DNA of 64,000 nucleotides. It comes from Bugula neritina. Lineage: Eukaryota > Bryozoa > Gymnolaemata > Cheilostomatida > Bugulidae. The translations under genes and the position numbers were made by a program. Where the stretch lies: positions 8,954,751 to 9,018,750 of the forward strand of contig OZ037773.1 in assembly GCA_964035545.1 (NCBI GenBank), read 5' to 3'. This document shows, one piece after another, positions 1 to 13,813 of this stretch; position 1 is the stretch's first letter, and each line of letters begins with the position of its first letter. The notes under the pieces were generated by a model. The model was not told the DNA's origin and made no database searches. It worked only from the letters and a program-made list of their open reading frames with translations.

Positions 1-493
1 CTTCTGATTGGCTATTTGTCATGAAAGTCAAACTAGGTCATGAAGGTCCAGCTGTGTCAAATTGAAATACTGGTTACTACAGCTTGTCTTGAGGATTATA
101 AACTACATAGCAATGTCATCAGGCAGTTTGATGTGTAATAAACGTAGTACAATAGAATAGTCTTGTGATACAGGGGGCTTTATAATCATGTGAATGCATA
201 AAGTTCGCTTGAATGTGTTTAAACTTCATCTAGCTATACTGGGCTTTATTGCATACAAACATGTCCTAAATCACATTCCACAATCTACAAAGGTTCAAGT
301 ATGTACACAAACAAAATTCACTCTTATTTAGTTTCACTAGTATCATTTCATTGGTAGTTTTCCTCCCTTATTTGTTGAAGAAATATTTTCTAAGTTACTT
401 TTTGAATACTTGTCATAGGCTTAAAGATCCAGGTCAATCACTAACTAGGTCAACATCTCTTTGCCATGAATGGGTCAAGGTCTTTTGTTACAG
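1..493. other. Intron or upstream part of DENND3-like gene, no exon identified
   Basis: The stretch ends in a splice acceptor (AG at 492-493) that opens the first exon I can place. Nothing in it reads as a DENN-domain exon in any frame, so the start codon and first exon(s) of the neighbouring gene probably lie before the window. Confidence 0.5.
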
Positions 494-3400
494 GTGTTCT
501 GAATCTTCCCACAAACCATCTGTGATCACATACGTTCTCACCGACGTCGATGGAAACAGGTTTTACGCCGTCTCCCTCACTTTCTACAAGAAGTACACGG
601 TCACCGCTCTGGAGAGTGACCCGGATGTTGGTGCTCTGCCAAGTTAGTCTGGTCTACGAATAGATTGTATTTTGGAAAACATTGTCTGTCTGTGTGAATA
701 TATCTTAGTTAAGTGCAGTGATAGAGGAATTGGGAAAAGCAATTTATTTTTTATGGGAAACACAACAAATGAAGTTATGTCCCCAACCTTCCGCGAAATT
801 CATAAAAGCATTTAGAAAACATGGGCTAATAAAATTTCTCAGTTACTGCACATGAATGTTATTTCTTTAAAGGTTTAGTGCTATGCCCTACAGCCAAAGC
901 TGTCTATTTGGTGTTATGGTGTTTTGGTAGTCTATGGGCAAGTTTCACTTGTGTTAATGTAACCAAAGTTCCTACTGTGGTTAGATGTGCTCCCCTTGTC
1001 TCTCCTAAACTTTAGGATATACCATTAATTAGTCTATTTAAAATAGCTCGTCTGGCTTTCCCTTTGTAGGATACAAACTAATCGATCCTGATGGCGCTGT
1101 TTCCATGAACACAAATAGTGATGACATGAGTAAATGTGCAGATGTCTTTATACCTACTTGTGTGGTCCTTGTTACATCATTCCCTTACTACAATACCTTG
1201 CATGTAGGTACATTACCTTACTACAGTACCTTGCATGTAGGTACATTACCTTACTACAATACCTTGCATGTAGGTACATTACCTTACTACAATACCTTAC
1301 ATGTAGGTACATTACCTTACTACAATACCTTACATGTAGGTACATTACCTTACTACAATACCTTACATGTAGGTACATTACTTACTACAATACCTTGCAT
1401 GCGTGTAGGTTCTTCATTACTTTACTCTGCTGTAAATTCTGATGCTGAAACTTTATCTATATCGCACTCCGTCATTTCAACATTTTTGATCCTAATTTTG
1501 TGACCTAATTAACACTTTATTATATCAAGTACGTAGCCTCATTTCCTCAAGGTTTGTTGCAAATTATTCAAGGGAAAGGGCGGGTGCTCACCACCCTTAG
1601 ATTATATATTTGCTGCGCCTTTGCTTGATGGGATTGAAAATGTCATCTAATCTTATCAGATTAATAAAATGTCTCTTTTAACTTCTACTTTATTCTATCT
1701 GAAGCTGTTATACTGTATTTCATTCACCTCATAGCCTCTGTTCCCTTCTGTAGTGACGTTTGTATAACACTATAGCCCCTGTTCTATGCTGTAGAAATGC
1801 CTCTCCGAGTTTTACACAGCCATACAGCCCAACTTCACCTCACTTGATGAGCAGGTCAAGCAACTAGCGTCTGCTATTACTAACATTCCAGTGCCTCCCC
1901 CTGGTGGGGACCTTTCCCTGACATTCAAGGTGATTCTAAGTCTTAGCTGCTAGATATAGTCCAATATAGATACCAGATTACGCGTAGATATGAAGTCTTT
2001 ATGTATTAAACTTACGGTATGATAAATTGAAATGGCTTTTAAAAATTTAATAATTTTTCTAAATTTGCTTTTTTTATTCTAATTTTATTATTATTTTCTT
2101 TCGTTATTTTCCAGATATCTATTAGAAGCACTGTAAGTCATTTCATACCAGGTGCTGTGTTTAGACCCATTACTAACACTTTAGTGTAGTATTTAGTGAC
2201 CTTGACACGACCTTCATGCACTGCTTGTACTCTGCTTGTGCTTTATCTCTGCATTGGTGACATCTTGACGCCTGGCATTTTTTTATCTTTCTCTTAAAAT
2301 TGTGTTTGCCATAGAGTATGTGTCATTTGAAAAAAACTCTACAGAAAAATGAAATTCTTAGAGTACTTTTAAGATATTATCATTTCCCACTCTGCCATTA
2401 TTCTAACCCGGGGCAGAAATGGTACATTTCAAGCTTTTTTGAAGATTTGGCAGAATGCCAGGCGTCAGAAAATTTCTAAATTTTTTGCACCGTTTTTCTT
2501 TCACTTGCCAGTCTAGAGCAATGACTCACTCGTTTTTCTGTACATCAGCTTGAACCATGCACCTTACACTGGTTGTCATATACCTCACACTGGGTGTCAT
2601 ACACCTCACATTGCGTGTCGTGCACCTTACACTGTGTGTCATGCACCTTACACTGCGTGCCATGCACCTTACACTGTGTGTCATGCACCTTACACTGTGT
2701 GTCATGCATCTTACACTGCGTGCCGCACAGCTCGCACTGTGTATTTATGTAGTCGAAGTAACTTAAGTGTCGTTTATCTCAATGGAGTTTATTTCCCTTG
2801 TTTGTTTTTCACCATTAGCTGCTGAAACACTATACTATATTTATATATGAAATCATAGACCTCTTACTGGGCAGCTGTATGTCTAAGTAAGTCAAAACAA
2901 ATTTATAAACATTATATTTACATGTATTTAAATGCTTTAGGTTCAATTTTTACATTTCGGTAGTTTTATTTCATTTTTCTCTATATTATTCTAACTTAGC
3001 GTTTCCATATTTCCATATTATAAATGAAGAAATATTCCACCTTTACTCTAAGTACTGTTCAATCATTTGATTTGTTTGCAGAAAAAATTAACTTCGAGGT
3101 CATGGAGAGATTTTTATCCATTGGTAAACACTTGCCTGTACATAGTGTTGATTAGAATTACATGCTAGCAGCGCAGCTGTGTGGGCGTTGTTGTGTGCAT
3201 GCTGACAGCGTGACCAGTTGCTGCTTTATGTTTCTATTTTTGTTGCTGAGCTGTGTTTAGCTCTTCAGTTTTATTCTACAAGAACTTTAGAGGTTTTCCT
3301 TTGACAGACATCTGTTATCTATGTTGATTTGATTATATCATGTTTTTGTAATCCAATGCCAGTTGAGAATTTTATAGTTTTTAACCAGAAAAAAATTTCA

Positions 3401-6400
3401 AGTGTATTTCTTGCACCTCGTAAGCTCCTGATAGTTAGATTTGGCACCTTTTAAGCAAAAGTTTTGCACACATATTTATCTTTTACAATTCTGTAACTAA
3501 AAGTTTATCTTTGTCTTGTGGAAAGTCACATTGATGTTGTTATAATTATTTTGCCACTACAATGTGTTATTCCAGCTAGCTAACATATTACATGCGTTAA
3601 TATGTCTCTTGTATACATTGTGTTTACTCTGCAATGTACTTTAGCATTGTAGATCTTTGTTTTAACCATGTCTGTATTTTTAATATCTAATTGATTTTTA
3701 TTTCTGACAAAATGAAAATAGTACCACAATTTACTCTTTTAATTCTAGGCTGTAAGAATTTGTAACTATATTGCAGTCTAAGTTAGTTGTAACCCAGAAT
3801 GATAATACAAATACAGTGTACGCTGTACAGATCTAAGCTAGGCCTCTCTCTCACGTCACGTGTGCCGTGCTCTGTAGGTACAGCGTCACGGTATCTCAAT
3901 GACGGTCAACCCGGCGCCCCATTCCTCTAGACCGATCACAGACCTCAACATGCACATCCTGTTTTCTCTGCTTCGTCCCAATGCCGTCTGCACTATAGTA
4001 GCGGCTCTTCTGCAGGAACAGCGGGTGGTGTTTGTTTCTTCCCGACTTTCTCTACTAACTCTTGTCCAGGAGATACTAATGCACATGATCTTCCCTTTCA
4101 GGTTTGTGTCACCCTATGCTAACTTTTGACATTGAGAGGCAAGCGATAAACTTATTTGAAGTGAACGATGAGTTTGTGTGTACATATCTGTGGGTTTCCT
4201 TCCAGGAGTTGTGGGTTCATGTAAAATGCTATTTTTTAATTTTGAGGTTAGCAACGAATTTATGTGAAGTTATTTGTTGCTCAATGTAATTTTATTTTTT
4301 GCAAACTATTTTAAACTTTTTTTGGGACAATATTATTTACATAAGTTTCTCATGCGTCACGTTGTTTTCCCTTTTCAAGATGGCAGTCCATGTACGTCCC
4401 CGTACTCAACGACTCCATGATAACCTTCCTAGAAGCACCTGGATACTATGTCATGGGTTGTCATAGCGATTTCCTGTCAACAACTCAGCTCATTGATGGC
4501 TTGGTAGTGGTGGATCTAGACAAGGGAAGAGTTACCCCTTCAAGTAATGACCACTTCTCTCCCCTTCCCCTTAAAGCAGCGAGCCCCTTCTGTACCAAGG
4601 TAGTGTCTTTTTCTTGATAACACAGACTTTTTGCCAATTTGGCCGGGATTAGTGAGTTTAAAATAACAAAAATACTTTCACGATTTAGCTCACAGCAACC
4701 TCTCTCTCAGTAGGTATAATGCATCAGGTTGCATCTGGCGAATTTACAGTTTAAGGCAAAAGTAAAGACAATAGAGTTAAGACAACTGTATTCTGTAGGA
4801 GTTATGCTCTCAGATAATTGCGATTGTCTGGGAGTATAACTCCTTATATATTCACTGGAGTTGAATAATCATATCCAAGTATCGCATGTACTAGTTTAGT
4901 AATCTCGCTTTGCTGTTCACAAAATAGTTTGCAAAAGATAGTCTAAACTTGCTGATATGTTTGATATGAATACTGTTTGTTTGATTCAGTTGAGGGGAGT
5001 TGATAGTGCGAGCGCGTATTCAGGAAGTGATGTCATAGTACACACTCGTTATTTTGTCACCTGACATATATCTCTTTTCTGTTGACTAGATAGTTGACAC
5101 GGAGATGAACTTTGACCTCTACATGGCCGGTGAGGTCAGACAGAACCTCTCTAAGGCCCGGGAAGAATTCCAGTCGAGAGTTAACAAAGAGATCTCCACC
5201 GCCGCACTGGCCATGATGGTGCATCTGTTTGGAGATGTTCATGATTATGTCATAACAGAGCAGAAGTTCTTTGATAAGGTCTGAGTCGGTCTTTTCAAAC
5301 TGATTAACTAGCTAAACTATAATATTTGAAAGTTTCACTGGTGATAATTTATTGTTAATCAGGAGAATAGTGATTTCTCTACTTAATTTTAGCAATTATT
5401 TATTTTACTAAAAATATTTATTACTAAAAAAATCTTGTTTGATCATTTTTTGTGCACTTTAAAAAATTATTTTATACTGATAAAATGAATATTTTAAAAT
5501 TTCCTAAAGCTATTAATTTTTATTTTTATTTTAGTCTGCATTTCTGTCCTCTCAAACATCAGAAGATCAGCAGTTCTACTCCAATGTCCTTGACACTACA
5601 ATGTTCAGAGTGTTTCTCAGGGAAGTCATCTCTGAGTGTTGCTCGGATATCTGGATATCAAAAGGTGAGTCACCAGCTGCTGGTGTCGCATTTTCCTTCT
5701 TCTGTTTAATTTCTCTAACATCACTGGACCATGACTCGTATATCTATTCCTGTCATTGAAACTATCTTCTAGTTAGCATACGTAGAAGGGAGGCGTTTTA
5801 AATTTTATCGATCAGTAAAATATTATAACTTTTTTAGTCAAGTTGTCGACTGCTTTTCTCTACCTGGGTATTCTTAAAAGTCAAACTACACTTCTTACTT
5901 CTAGCCAATCCTAAACTAGCAGCAATTTTTTTCCTGTTAGCAGAAACAGAGTCAATTGATGTGAACTTCTAATAAAATATTGGCAAGAAATTTAATATTC
6001 GAAAGAAAATATATTCTTTAGTACCTACATCTGAGTAGAATGCTTTGGTTCTAACTGCTGTAGGAACATGATCATATAATGTGTGACTCATCAAATACTG
6101 TATAAAGTCAATGAAATACTGTTTCACTACTGCAGAGTGTCTGATTTTTTGGAATGGTATTTATACAATCCTTTTTTTGAATTTCTTACTTGTCTGCGCT
6201 TAACCTCGAAATGCTCTGTCAAAGTGAATCAAGTAGATAAGAATAGTCTGTATAACTGCAGCTACTGATCGCCTGAGGAAGGAATCAGTACGTCCAATCA
6301 GCCGCACCAACCGCAGTATCCAGTCTAGAGAGCACAAGAAGTCACTGATCTCTATACAATATGAGAATAACTGCAAAGAGCTCTCTCTCCCTTACATGCG

Positions 6401-9400
6401 TAACTTAGCAGAGTTCCAGGTGTGTAGATGTGTTGCTTGATGTCTCCTCAAGTTTCACTTGATGACTCTACGTATTCATTGATGTCTCCGGTTGTTGGTA
6501 TATTTTTACTCTTACTTTGTGATATATGGAGTTATTTTCCCTGCTCATAAGGTGAAAAGTTATGATGTCGTATCACAATGTTGTTGTTGAAAAATATAGA
6601 GAATATAATAACGGAACTTTTAAAAAAATAAAAGGAAACAGTGGCTAGACGCTAGGTTTGTAGTTTATAAAGTTCTAATTTTGTTGCCAATATTCCCATG
6701 GGCTTATATGTAGTACGCTCAGCACAAGTTTGGAATCTGTAGTGAACTAGGCTTTGAGTTGAGCATTAACTCTTCACTGATGTTCTTTATTATGTTTTAT
6801 TATACTTCTATTGACATCCTATTGACACCGTCAAGACTACAATTATTGCAATTCAAACATACATGATCAGGATAAACATAAATAAAAAATAAACAAAAAA
6901 AAGGAAACAATATAATTAATGTAAATAACTTACTTATTTTGCTCTCTTAAAATTACACCAGTTCACTAGCACCAACTATTGCCAAGTGCCAGAGTTAGCG
7001 CTGGCTGTGCTGTAGAAAGCTTTTCTTAGTGTAGCTAAAATAGCTTAGCAAACTAGCGCTAATTTCACTACAGAATCCAAATACGATATACTACAGAATA
7101 AGATAATTTATATTACTACAGAGTGTTATATTTATATTACTACAGAGTATTATATTAATATTACTACAGAGTATTTTATTTATATTACTACAGAGTATTA
7201 TATTTATGTTACTACTCAGTATTATATTTATATTACTACAGAGTATTATATTTATATTACTACAGAGTGTTATATTTATATTACTACAGGAAATAGAGTA
7301 TTGTTATGCTGTAGGAAGACAGTGTGCTAAACTTGACTGCACTGCTGGAGGTTCCCTCGAGTAACAAGTTACGAAGAGCTGCCTGCCTCTACGTGATTGG
7401 CTGTATAAACTTACAGAGGGAGGAGCTAGTTGAAGGTATAAACGCTGACACGTAGCAGCATTTCTATGAACTCTTACTAAATGTTTTCTCACACTCTAAC
7501 GTAATAGCGTTGTCACAAAACTGTAGGTAGCAGTGTGACGAGTTCGAAAAGTCTGGTAGTCAGAAGTATAGAGACAAGTAGCATACAGCTTGCTAATCCA
7601 GTTGAGAGTAAATAGAGTAGACTTTATTTCTTCAGTAAGATATGCACAGATGAATTTATAAAAATGAACTCCGAGAATGAACTGAACTGTAAACACAACT
7701 GCCTCAGTATTTATAGTAAACAAAAAGCTCTAGAATATTCTCAAGCATTCCAGTACAGAAGATTCTAGTAGAAAACATTCCCCACATGCCAATACTATTT
7801 ATAGAAAATCAAAACAAAACAAAACATTGGAATTTCCATGGTTATTTCGCAATTATTGCGCAATACCTTGTTTACATTGCTGGGCAGTAGTTAACATGAC
7901 TAACGAAAACAGTAATAATGAACAATGACCCATCTCTTTGATTAGTCTAGAATATTTATGAACATTCCTGTATAATCATTAGGAAAAACCCTGTAAGTTT
8001 ATAGGTATATGTACACTCAGAATTTGTGACAACCCCCCATTCTAAGAGAAATTATCTTGATCATTTCTCCTAACTACTTAAAATTCTGAGTCAATTCGGC
8101 TTAGATAATCAGCTCCAACATTGTCCTTTCCTTTGATTGACTCCACCTTGATCCTGAAGTTTTGTGAATACATATCCCATCTCATCACTCTGTTGTTTCT
8201 TATTGTACAGATCCAACAAATCATCTTCGCCTTCTCTTTCCTTATCGTAATCAATAATTCCAGCACCAGCAGCATCTAGAGTCATCACAGCTCCAACAGT
8301 CATAGAGTCGGTAGGCGTCTCCCGCTCAAAGTATTTCTTCAGCATGTTGGCATGGTATGTTCTCCTCTTGCCTCTAATGTTGATAATGTAGTCATTCAGT
8401 CTGACTTTCCCCTCAATATTGAATGGTCCTTGCCAATGCATCAGCAATTTATTTCCATCCGTAGGTAGAAGAATGAGCACTTTGTCACCAGGTTTGAAGT
8501 CTCTCTGCTTAGCTTTCTTGTCAAAATAGTGTTTGTATCTTTTTTTACTGTCTTTTAGCGAAGCTAGTGCCATTTCCATCATGTCATCTAAACGCTCTCT
8601 CAATTCAAAAACATGTTGATAGCAGGTCTTGACTTCATCGGCAGTGTCTTCTTTTGTCCAAAGTTGTCGCAGGATGTACATTGGTCCACGCACAGTTCTT
8701 CCATAGAGTAACTCGAATGGGGCGAAGCCTGTTGATTCCTGTGGGACTTCTCTATATGCAAATAGAGCCGCATTGATGAACCGATGCCACTGTCTTGGCT
8801 CTTTAGCACACAACTTTTTTAACATACTCTTGAGGGTTCCGTTGAACTTTTCCACAAGTCCATTGGCCATTGCATGGTACGGTGAGGTAGGAAGTTGCCG
8901 CATGTCAAGTAATCTGGTAAACTCTTTCATGTAGTCCGAGATGAATTGAGTTCCTTGATCGCTTATCACCTCCTCTGGTATTCCAACACGACTGTATATG
9001 TCAAGCAGCGCTTCAGCTACAGTAGCTGAGTCAATGTTCTTCAATGGTGTAGCTTCAGGGTATCTTGTAGCATAGTCAACTAAAGTTAGGATGTAGCGGT
9101 GTCCTCTCTCACTTGGAGGGTTAATTGGTCCGACTAGGTCTATCGCACATCTCTTGAATGGGGTGTCAATTAGTGGTGTTTCCTGTACTGGAACTTTCAT
9201 GACTGAGCCTTTTTTCACCGTCTTCTGGCAAATGTCACATGATTGACAGAAACGTACGACATCTCCGTTTAGTCCTGGCCAGAAGAAGTTGGAAAGCACT
9301 CTATCAGTGGTTTTCTTTACTCCTAGGTATCCGCTCATTATGCAGTCATGAGCTTTCTGTAGAACTTCCTTCCTCAGAGAACTGGGTACCATGAGTTGTT

Positions 9401-12400
9401 TAACAGGTTTTACACTGACAGACTTCAAGTCGGTGTACTCACGGTACAGAATCTTATTCCTCACCACAAACCTAGTGGTGCATCCCTTTTTCTCCTTCAC
9501 TTCTTTTGCATAAAAGAAACGTTCCAATGTGGGGTCATCCCTCTGCAATCTGGCTATTTCATCTTTCCCTATACTTAATGGGTTAGTATTTGAATCAATC
9601 TTCAGTGGTTTGTCTCCTGACTTTTCCTTGACAGCCTGAGCTCTTGTGGTTACGGCGCAGTCCTTCCAGTTTTCCAGTGGCTGGTCAGCTGATCTCGCTC
9701 CATCCACATTCCCAATGAGCAGGTCACAAATCGTCTTGTCCATTACTGCAGCTTTGACGACACCATTGTAAAATGGTGAGCGCACTGAGATAAGTGCCCA
9801 CTGAGCCTCTCTAACACTTGCATCAGCCATATTCAGATAAACTGATTCTCCAGTTAAATGTTGAGGTTGCACATACTTTGCATTGACTACAATGCAACCA
9901 CAGCCGGTGTCGCGCATTACAGTAGCTCGTTGGCCATTGACTTCCGCATCAAATATCGCTGTGCCCCCATCTTTGAATTTAGGTCCATTCTTGCAGACAG
10001 CAGCGTTGACAAACTTTTTACCATTAACTGTGATTTCCGTAGGTTCTTCCACTTTAGATGAGATTCCTGGATCTGTGACCACAGTCTTATTCGGAGTAGT
10101 CGCTATTGCAGCAGCAGCATGCACTGACCTTCCACCATACTTTCTGCAGTCTGAAGTATTGTGGTTGTTCATCTTGCAATGCGAACAGTACTTCTTCCCT
10201 CGCCGTGGGCAATTACGAGCAATGTGTGACTTATCTTTGCAGATGAAGCATGCACCATTGCTTTTACTTCCTTGTTCAGCATTCATGCTATCGGCAGGTG
10301 TGTTTTCCATCCTTTTTATATTAGTTTTCTTAGTCTTTGCTAGTTTTCTTCCACGGGCGTGCAAAAACAGTGACGCTGCATCACACATATCCTCACTGCT
10401 GTTGTAGGAACTTTGCTTTAAATGCACAGCTAGGTCGTCTGGGCATGATGATATAAATTGTTCAGTCGCCACTAGTTTGGCTATGTCCATGCCCCCTGAA
10501 AGTTCTACCCACTTGTGCACATAAGTTTCTATCCTAGTGAATAGTTGGGCAGGAGTTTCATCCTCGTAAGCTTCTGCCTCTCTGAGCTTTTTTCTGTAGC
10601 CCTCTTGAGTCAAGTTAAAGCGCTCCAACAAGGCTTCTTTGACTTTTTTATAATCTCTACGGTCGGTAGGTGATAACCGGATGTAAGCTTCTGTTGCTGT
10701 ACCCCTTAGGTACTGACTGAGATGGTAGGGCCAATCTCCCTTGTCCCAGTTACATCCTTCGGCAACCCACTCAAACCGCTCTAAATAGCTATCCATTTCG
10801 TCCACCTTCTCATCAAAGAATGGTATTTTTGGTTTTGGTTTGTTAGCTATTTCTAACCTGGTGCTCTCATGTCTTGAGTGCTCCAAACTTGTGTCAGCTT
10901 TCAGCTTTTCCATATCTAATTCATGTCGCTGTCTTCTCTCTTCTGCCTCCTGGTCAGCTTTAACCTTGAGTGCCATTGCCTCCTGATCAGCTTTAACCTT
11001 GAATGCCATTGCCTCCTGATCAGCTTTTATCTTGATCTCCATTAAGGCTTTCTCATTCTCTTGCCTGATCTTTTCTGCCTCACGCTCTAATCTACGTTCC
11101 TCTCGGTCCTTTTCTTTTTCTTCTTGTGCAGCAACAATGGGTAGGTTCTTTTCAACAAAAGCTATGAGCTTGTCCTCCACCAACCCAAGGTCTTTACCCA
11201 TCTGTGTCACTCTCCAACAACGCCATAATGTCTCAACAACTGTTAATTAATCCTGTGTATACTCACGTTGTAACTAATAACTTCCCTGTGTGCGACTGAG
11301 ACTTCCCGGAGCAGCCCCCAATTGTCACAAAACTGTAGGTAGCAGTGTGACGAGTTCGAAAAGTCTGGTAGTCAGAAGTATAGAGACAAGTAGCATACAG
11401 CTTGCTAATCCAGTTGAGAGTAAATAGAGTAGACTTTATTTCTTCAGTAAGATATGCACAGATGAATTTATAAAAATGAACTCCGAGAATGAACTGAACT
11501 GTAAACACAACTGCCTCAGTATTTATAGTAAACAAAAAGCTCTAGAATATTCTCAAGCATTCCAGTACAGAAGATTCTAGTAGAAAACATTCCCCACATG
11601 CCAATACTATTTATAGAAAATCAAAACAAAACAAAACATTGGAATTTCCATGGTTATTTCGCAATTATTGCGCAATACCTTGTTTACATTGCTGGGCAGT
11701 AGTTAACATGACTAACGAAAACAGTAATAATGAACAATGACCCATCTCTTTGATTAGTCTAGAATATTTATGAACATTCCTGTATAATCATTAGGAAAAA
11801 CCCTGTAAGTTTATAGGTATATGTACACTCAGAATTTGTGACAAGCGTATACATTATATATATGCTTGCTGTATGATCTGCGGAATTCTTGTTGAACTCA
11901 AGTATAATATTTCTTAAGCCAAGTGCCTGTCATAGATCTCTAAATTCACACTTACTAAAACATCATTACAATGTAACTCAAAATTTCTAGAGACCTCTAG
12001 ATGCATGTGTCTAGTTATTACAGTAGTAATTAAACTCTAATATCAAAAATATATAATGTTTTAGAGTGAAGGGCTTTGTCAGGTTTTTATATTACTGCAG
12101 GTTGTGTTATTACTCTCTTCTTGGATTCAGCAGACTTTGCTGCGTTTCTCTGTTTCATTCCCTCACTGCGTGATCTTGGGCTGTGCGCTGTTTACTAGTT
12201 GTACTGGATGAAGTTAGATTTTTGAGTTGCAGTCAGGAAAAGGCTGGATAATTGATATAATATTACAACTAGACAACACAAATATTCATATTGCTTCAAG
12301 AAATTAGGAATTGTGTTCTCATCTATGTAAACCTAGTTTGTTGTGTAGTAATTATGGTTACGCAAACAGTTGTTGGTTGACTGCTTGTAAGAACTGTTGC

Positions 12401-13716
12401 TGTTTTTTTGTTTTTAGTAGCTTCTTATGTTCATTTTGATAAATACCAGAGAAAATCTCTCTGACTTCCCATTCTCTAAATAACCTCTTACCTCTTACTT
12501 ACCTTCAGTACACATAGCACATGTGTGTCACCTCACCTGCATGCCACCTGCATGTTCCAGTCAACTCTGCCATGCATGCCAACATGTCAAGCTATGATGT
12601 CATGCTATTGAGTAATCAGTAAAGTTAGCTACTACAAGAAGGATGTTACCAGGTTTCTGTGTAACCAACTCGTATGTTTTCAGCCCTAAACAATTTCGGG
12701 AACGTATGGATACGAGATAGCAGCCTGTTTCCTGAGAAAGCAATTGTTAAGGAGTTATCTAGACATGAGTTCCCTCAAGAAATCATTGATAAAGTTGACC
12801 CTTCACACCAGAAACTTTATACTGGTTAGTGTATCATATACACATGTTAGGTTTGCTGTATGCTCTTCTGTTGTATTCGAAACGGAGTTAGAAATGTGGT
12901 AAATAATGTTGAACTTGTGCTTTAGTTGCTTGAATTGGTGTGGACAATAACTTGAGTTATGAAATAATAAAAGTTAACAGTGATAAGGCAGGGTCTGTAG
13001 TTAAATACTTCTATAGTTTTTATACTATTTTAATACTAACTCTTTTATGCTAGTGAAACATTAAATAAAATTTCTTTGAACTTAAATTGATTAAATTTTC
13101 ATTTTTCTATTTATTAGATCTACTTTTGGCCTCTCACTCCAAGCAGTCTAAGCACAAGGTGTTTGGAACAGATGTCAAAGTTGACCTAGATAGTCTGCCC
13201 ACGTCTGCTGTAGATGAGACTGAGTTCCACAAATACTCTGAACGTCTGGACTTTGCCGTGTCCCGAGATGCTATAGGCAGACTGTACCAAGCTCTCACTC
13301 TAGGTGAGTGTACTATGTGCTATGTGCTATGCAAACCTAACGCATACATAGTGTGTTTTAGGCTGAGCATTAGTTACCTAGTTACAAGCTAATAATCGTC
13401 AACTGTAAACAGTTCTACTCTGGTCACTATCATTAGTGTGTTGTCTTGGGTAATGTACTCTCTACTGTGACCTTAACTCACTATCAATTGTTACTAATCA
13501 CTCATAGTTGTGACTCTAATTCAGGTAAAGATATCGAAGTTCAACCAGAATGGATTAAACTCTTCTATGAGTGTTGGAAAGACAATGAGGCTGAGTGCAG
13601 AGATATGGAGGTCACATTGAGTTCTAGATGTGAGGAAGGAGAGCTCGTTGATACAACTGTACTTAAGGTATTGTCTCCCTCTCTCCATTTCTTTCTCTCC
13701 ACCTCTCTCTCCCTCT

Positions 13717-13813
<97 letters not shown>

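Larger units (their letters stand above)
7511..11843 (-). mobile_element. LTR retrotransposon, Ty3/Gypsy, Gmr1-like order, reverse transcriptase lost
   Basis: The element is bounded by two 521-bp direct LTRs (7511-8031 and 11323-11843) that look identical base for base. LTRs begin TGTCACAAA and end TTTGTGACA. The 5-bp sequence AGCGT flanks both ends (7506-7510, 11844-11848) as a target duplication. On the minus strand the order is 5' LTR, primer-binding site, one gag-protease-integrase frame, a short RNase H tail, polypurine tract, 3' LTR. No reverse transcriptase is present between protease and integrase or after integrase. Integrase ahead of RNase H, with a SCAN-like capsid, fits the Gmr1-like branch of Ty3/Gypsy elements. 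The element sits antisense in the DENND3-like intron 7436-12683. Identical LTRs imply a recent insertion. Confidence 0.93.

Noticed and set aside
9883-10407. 174-codon plus-strand frame
   Set aside because: Shadow of the minus-strand retrotransposon polyprotein; no recognisable domain.
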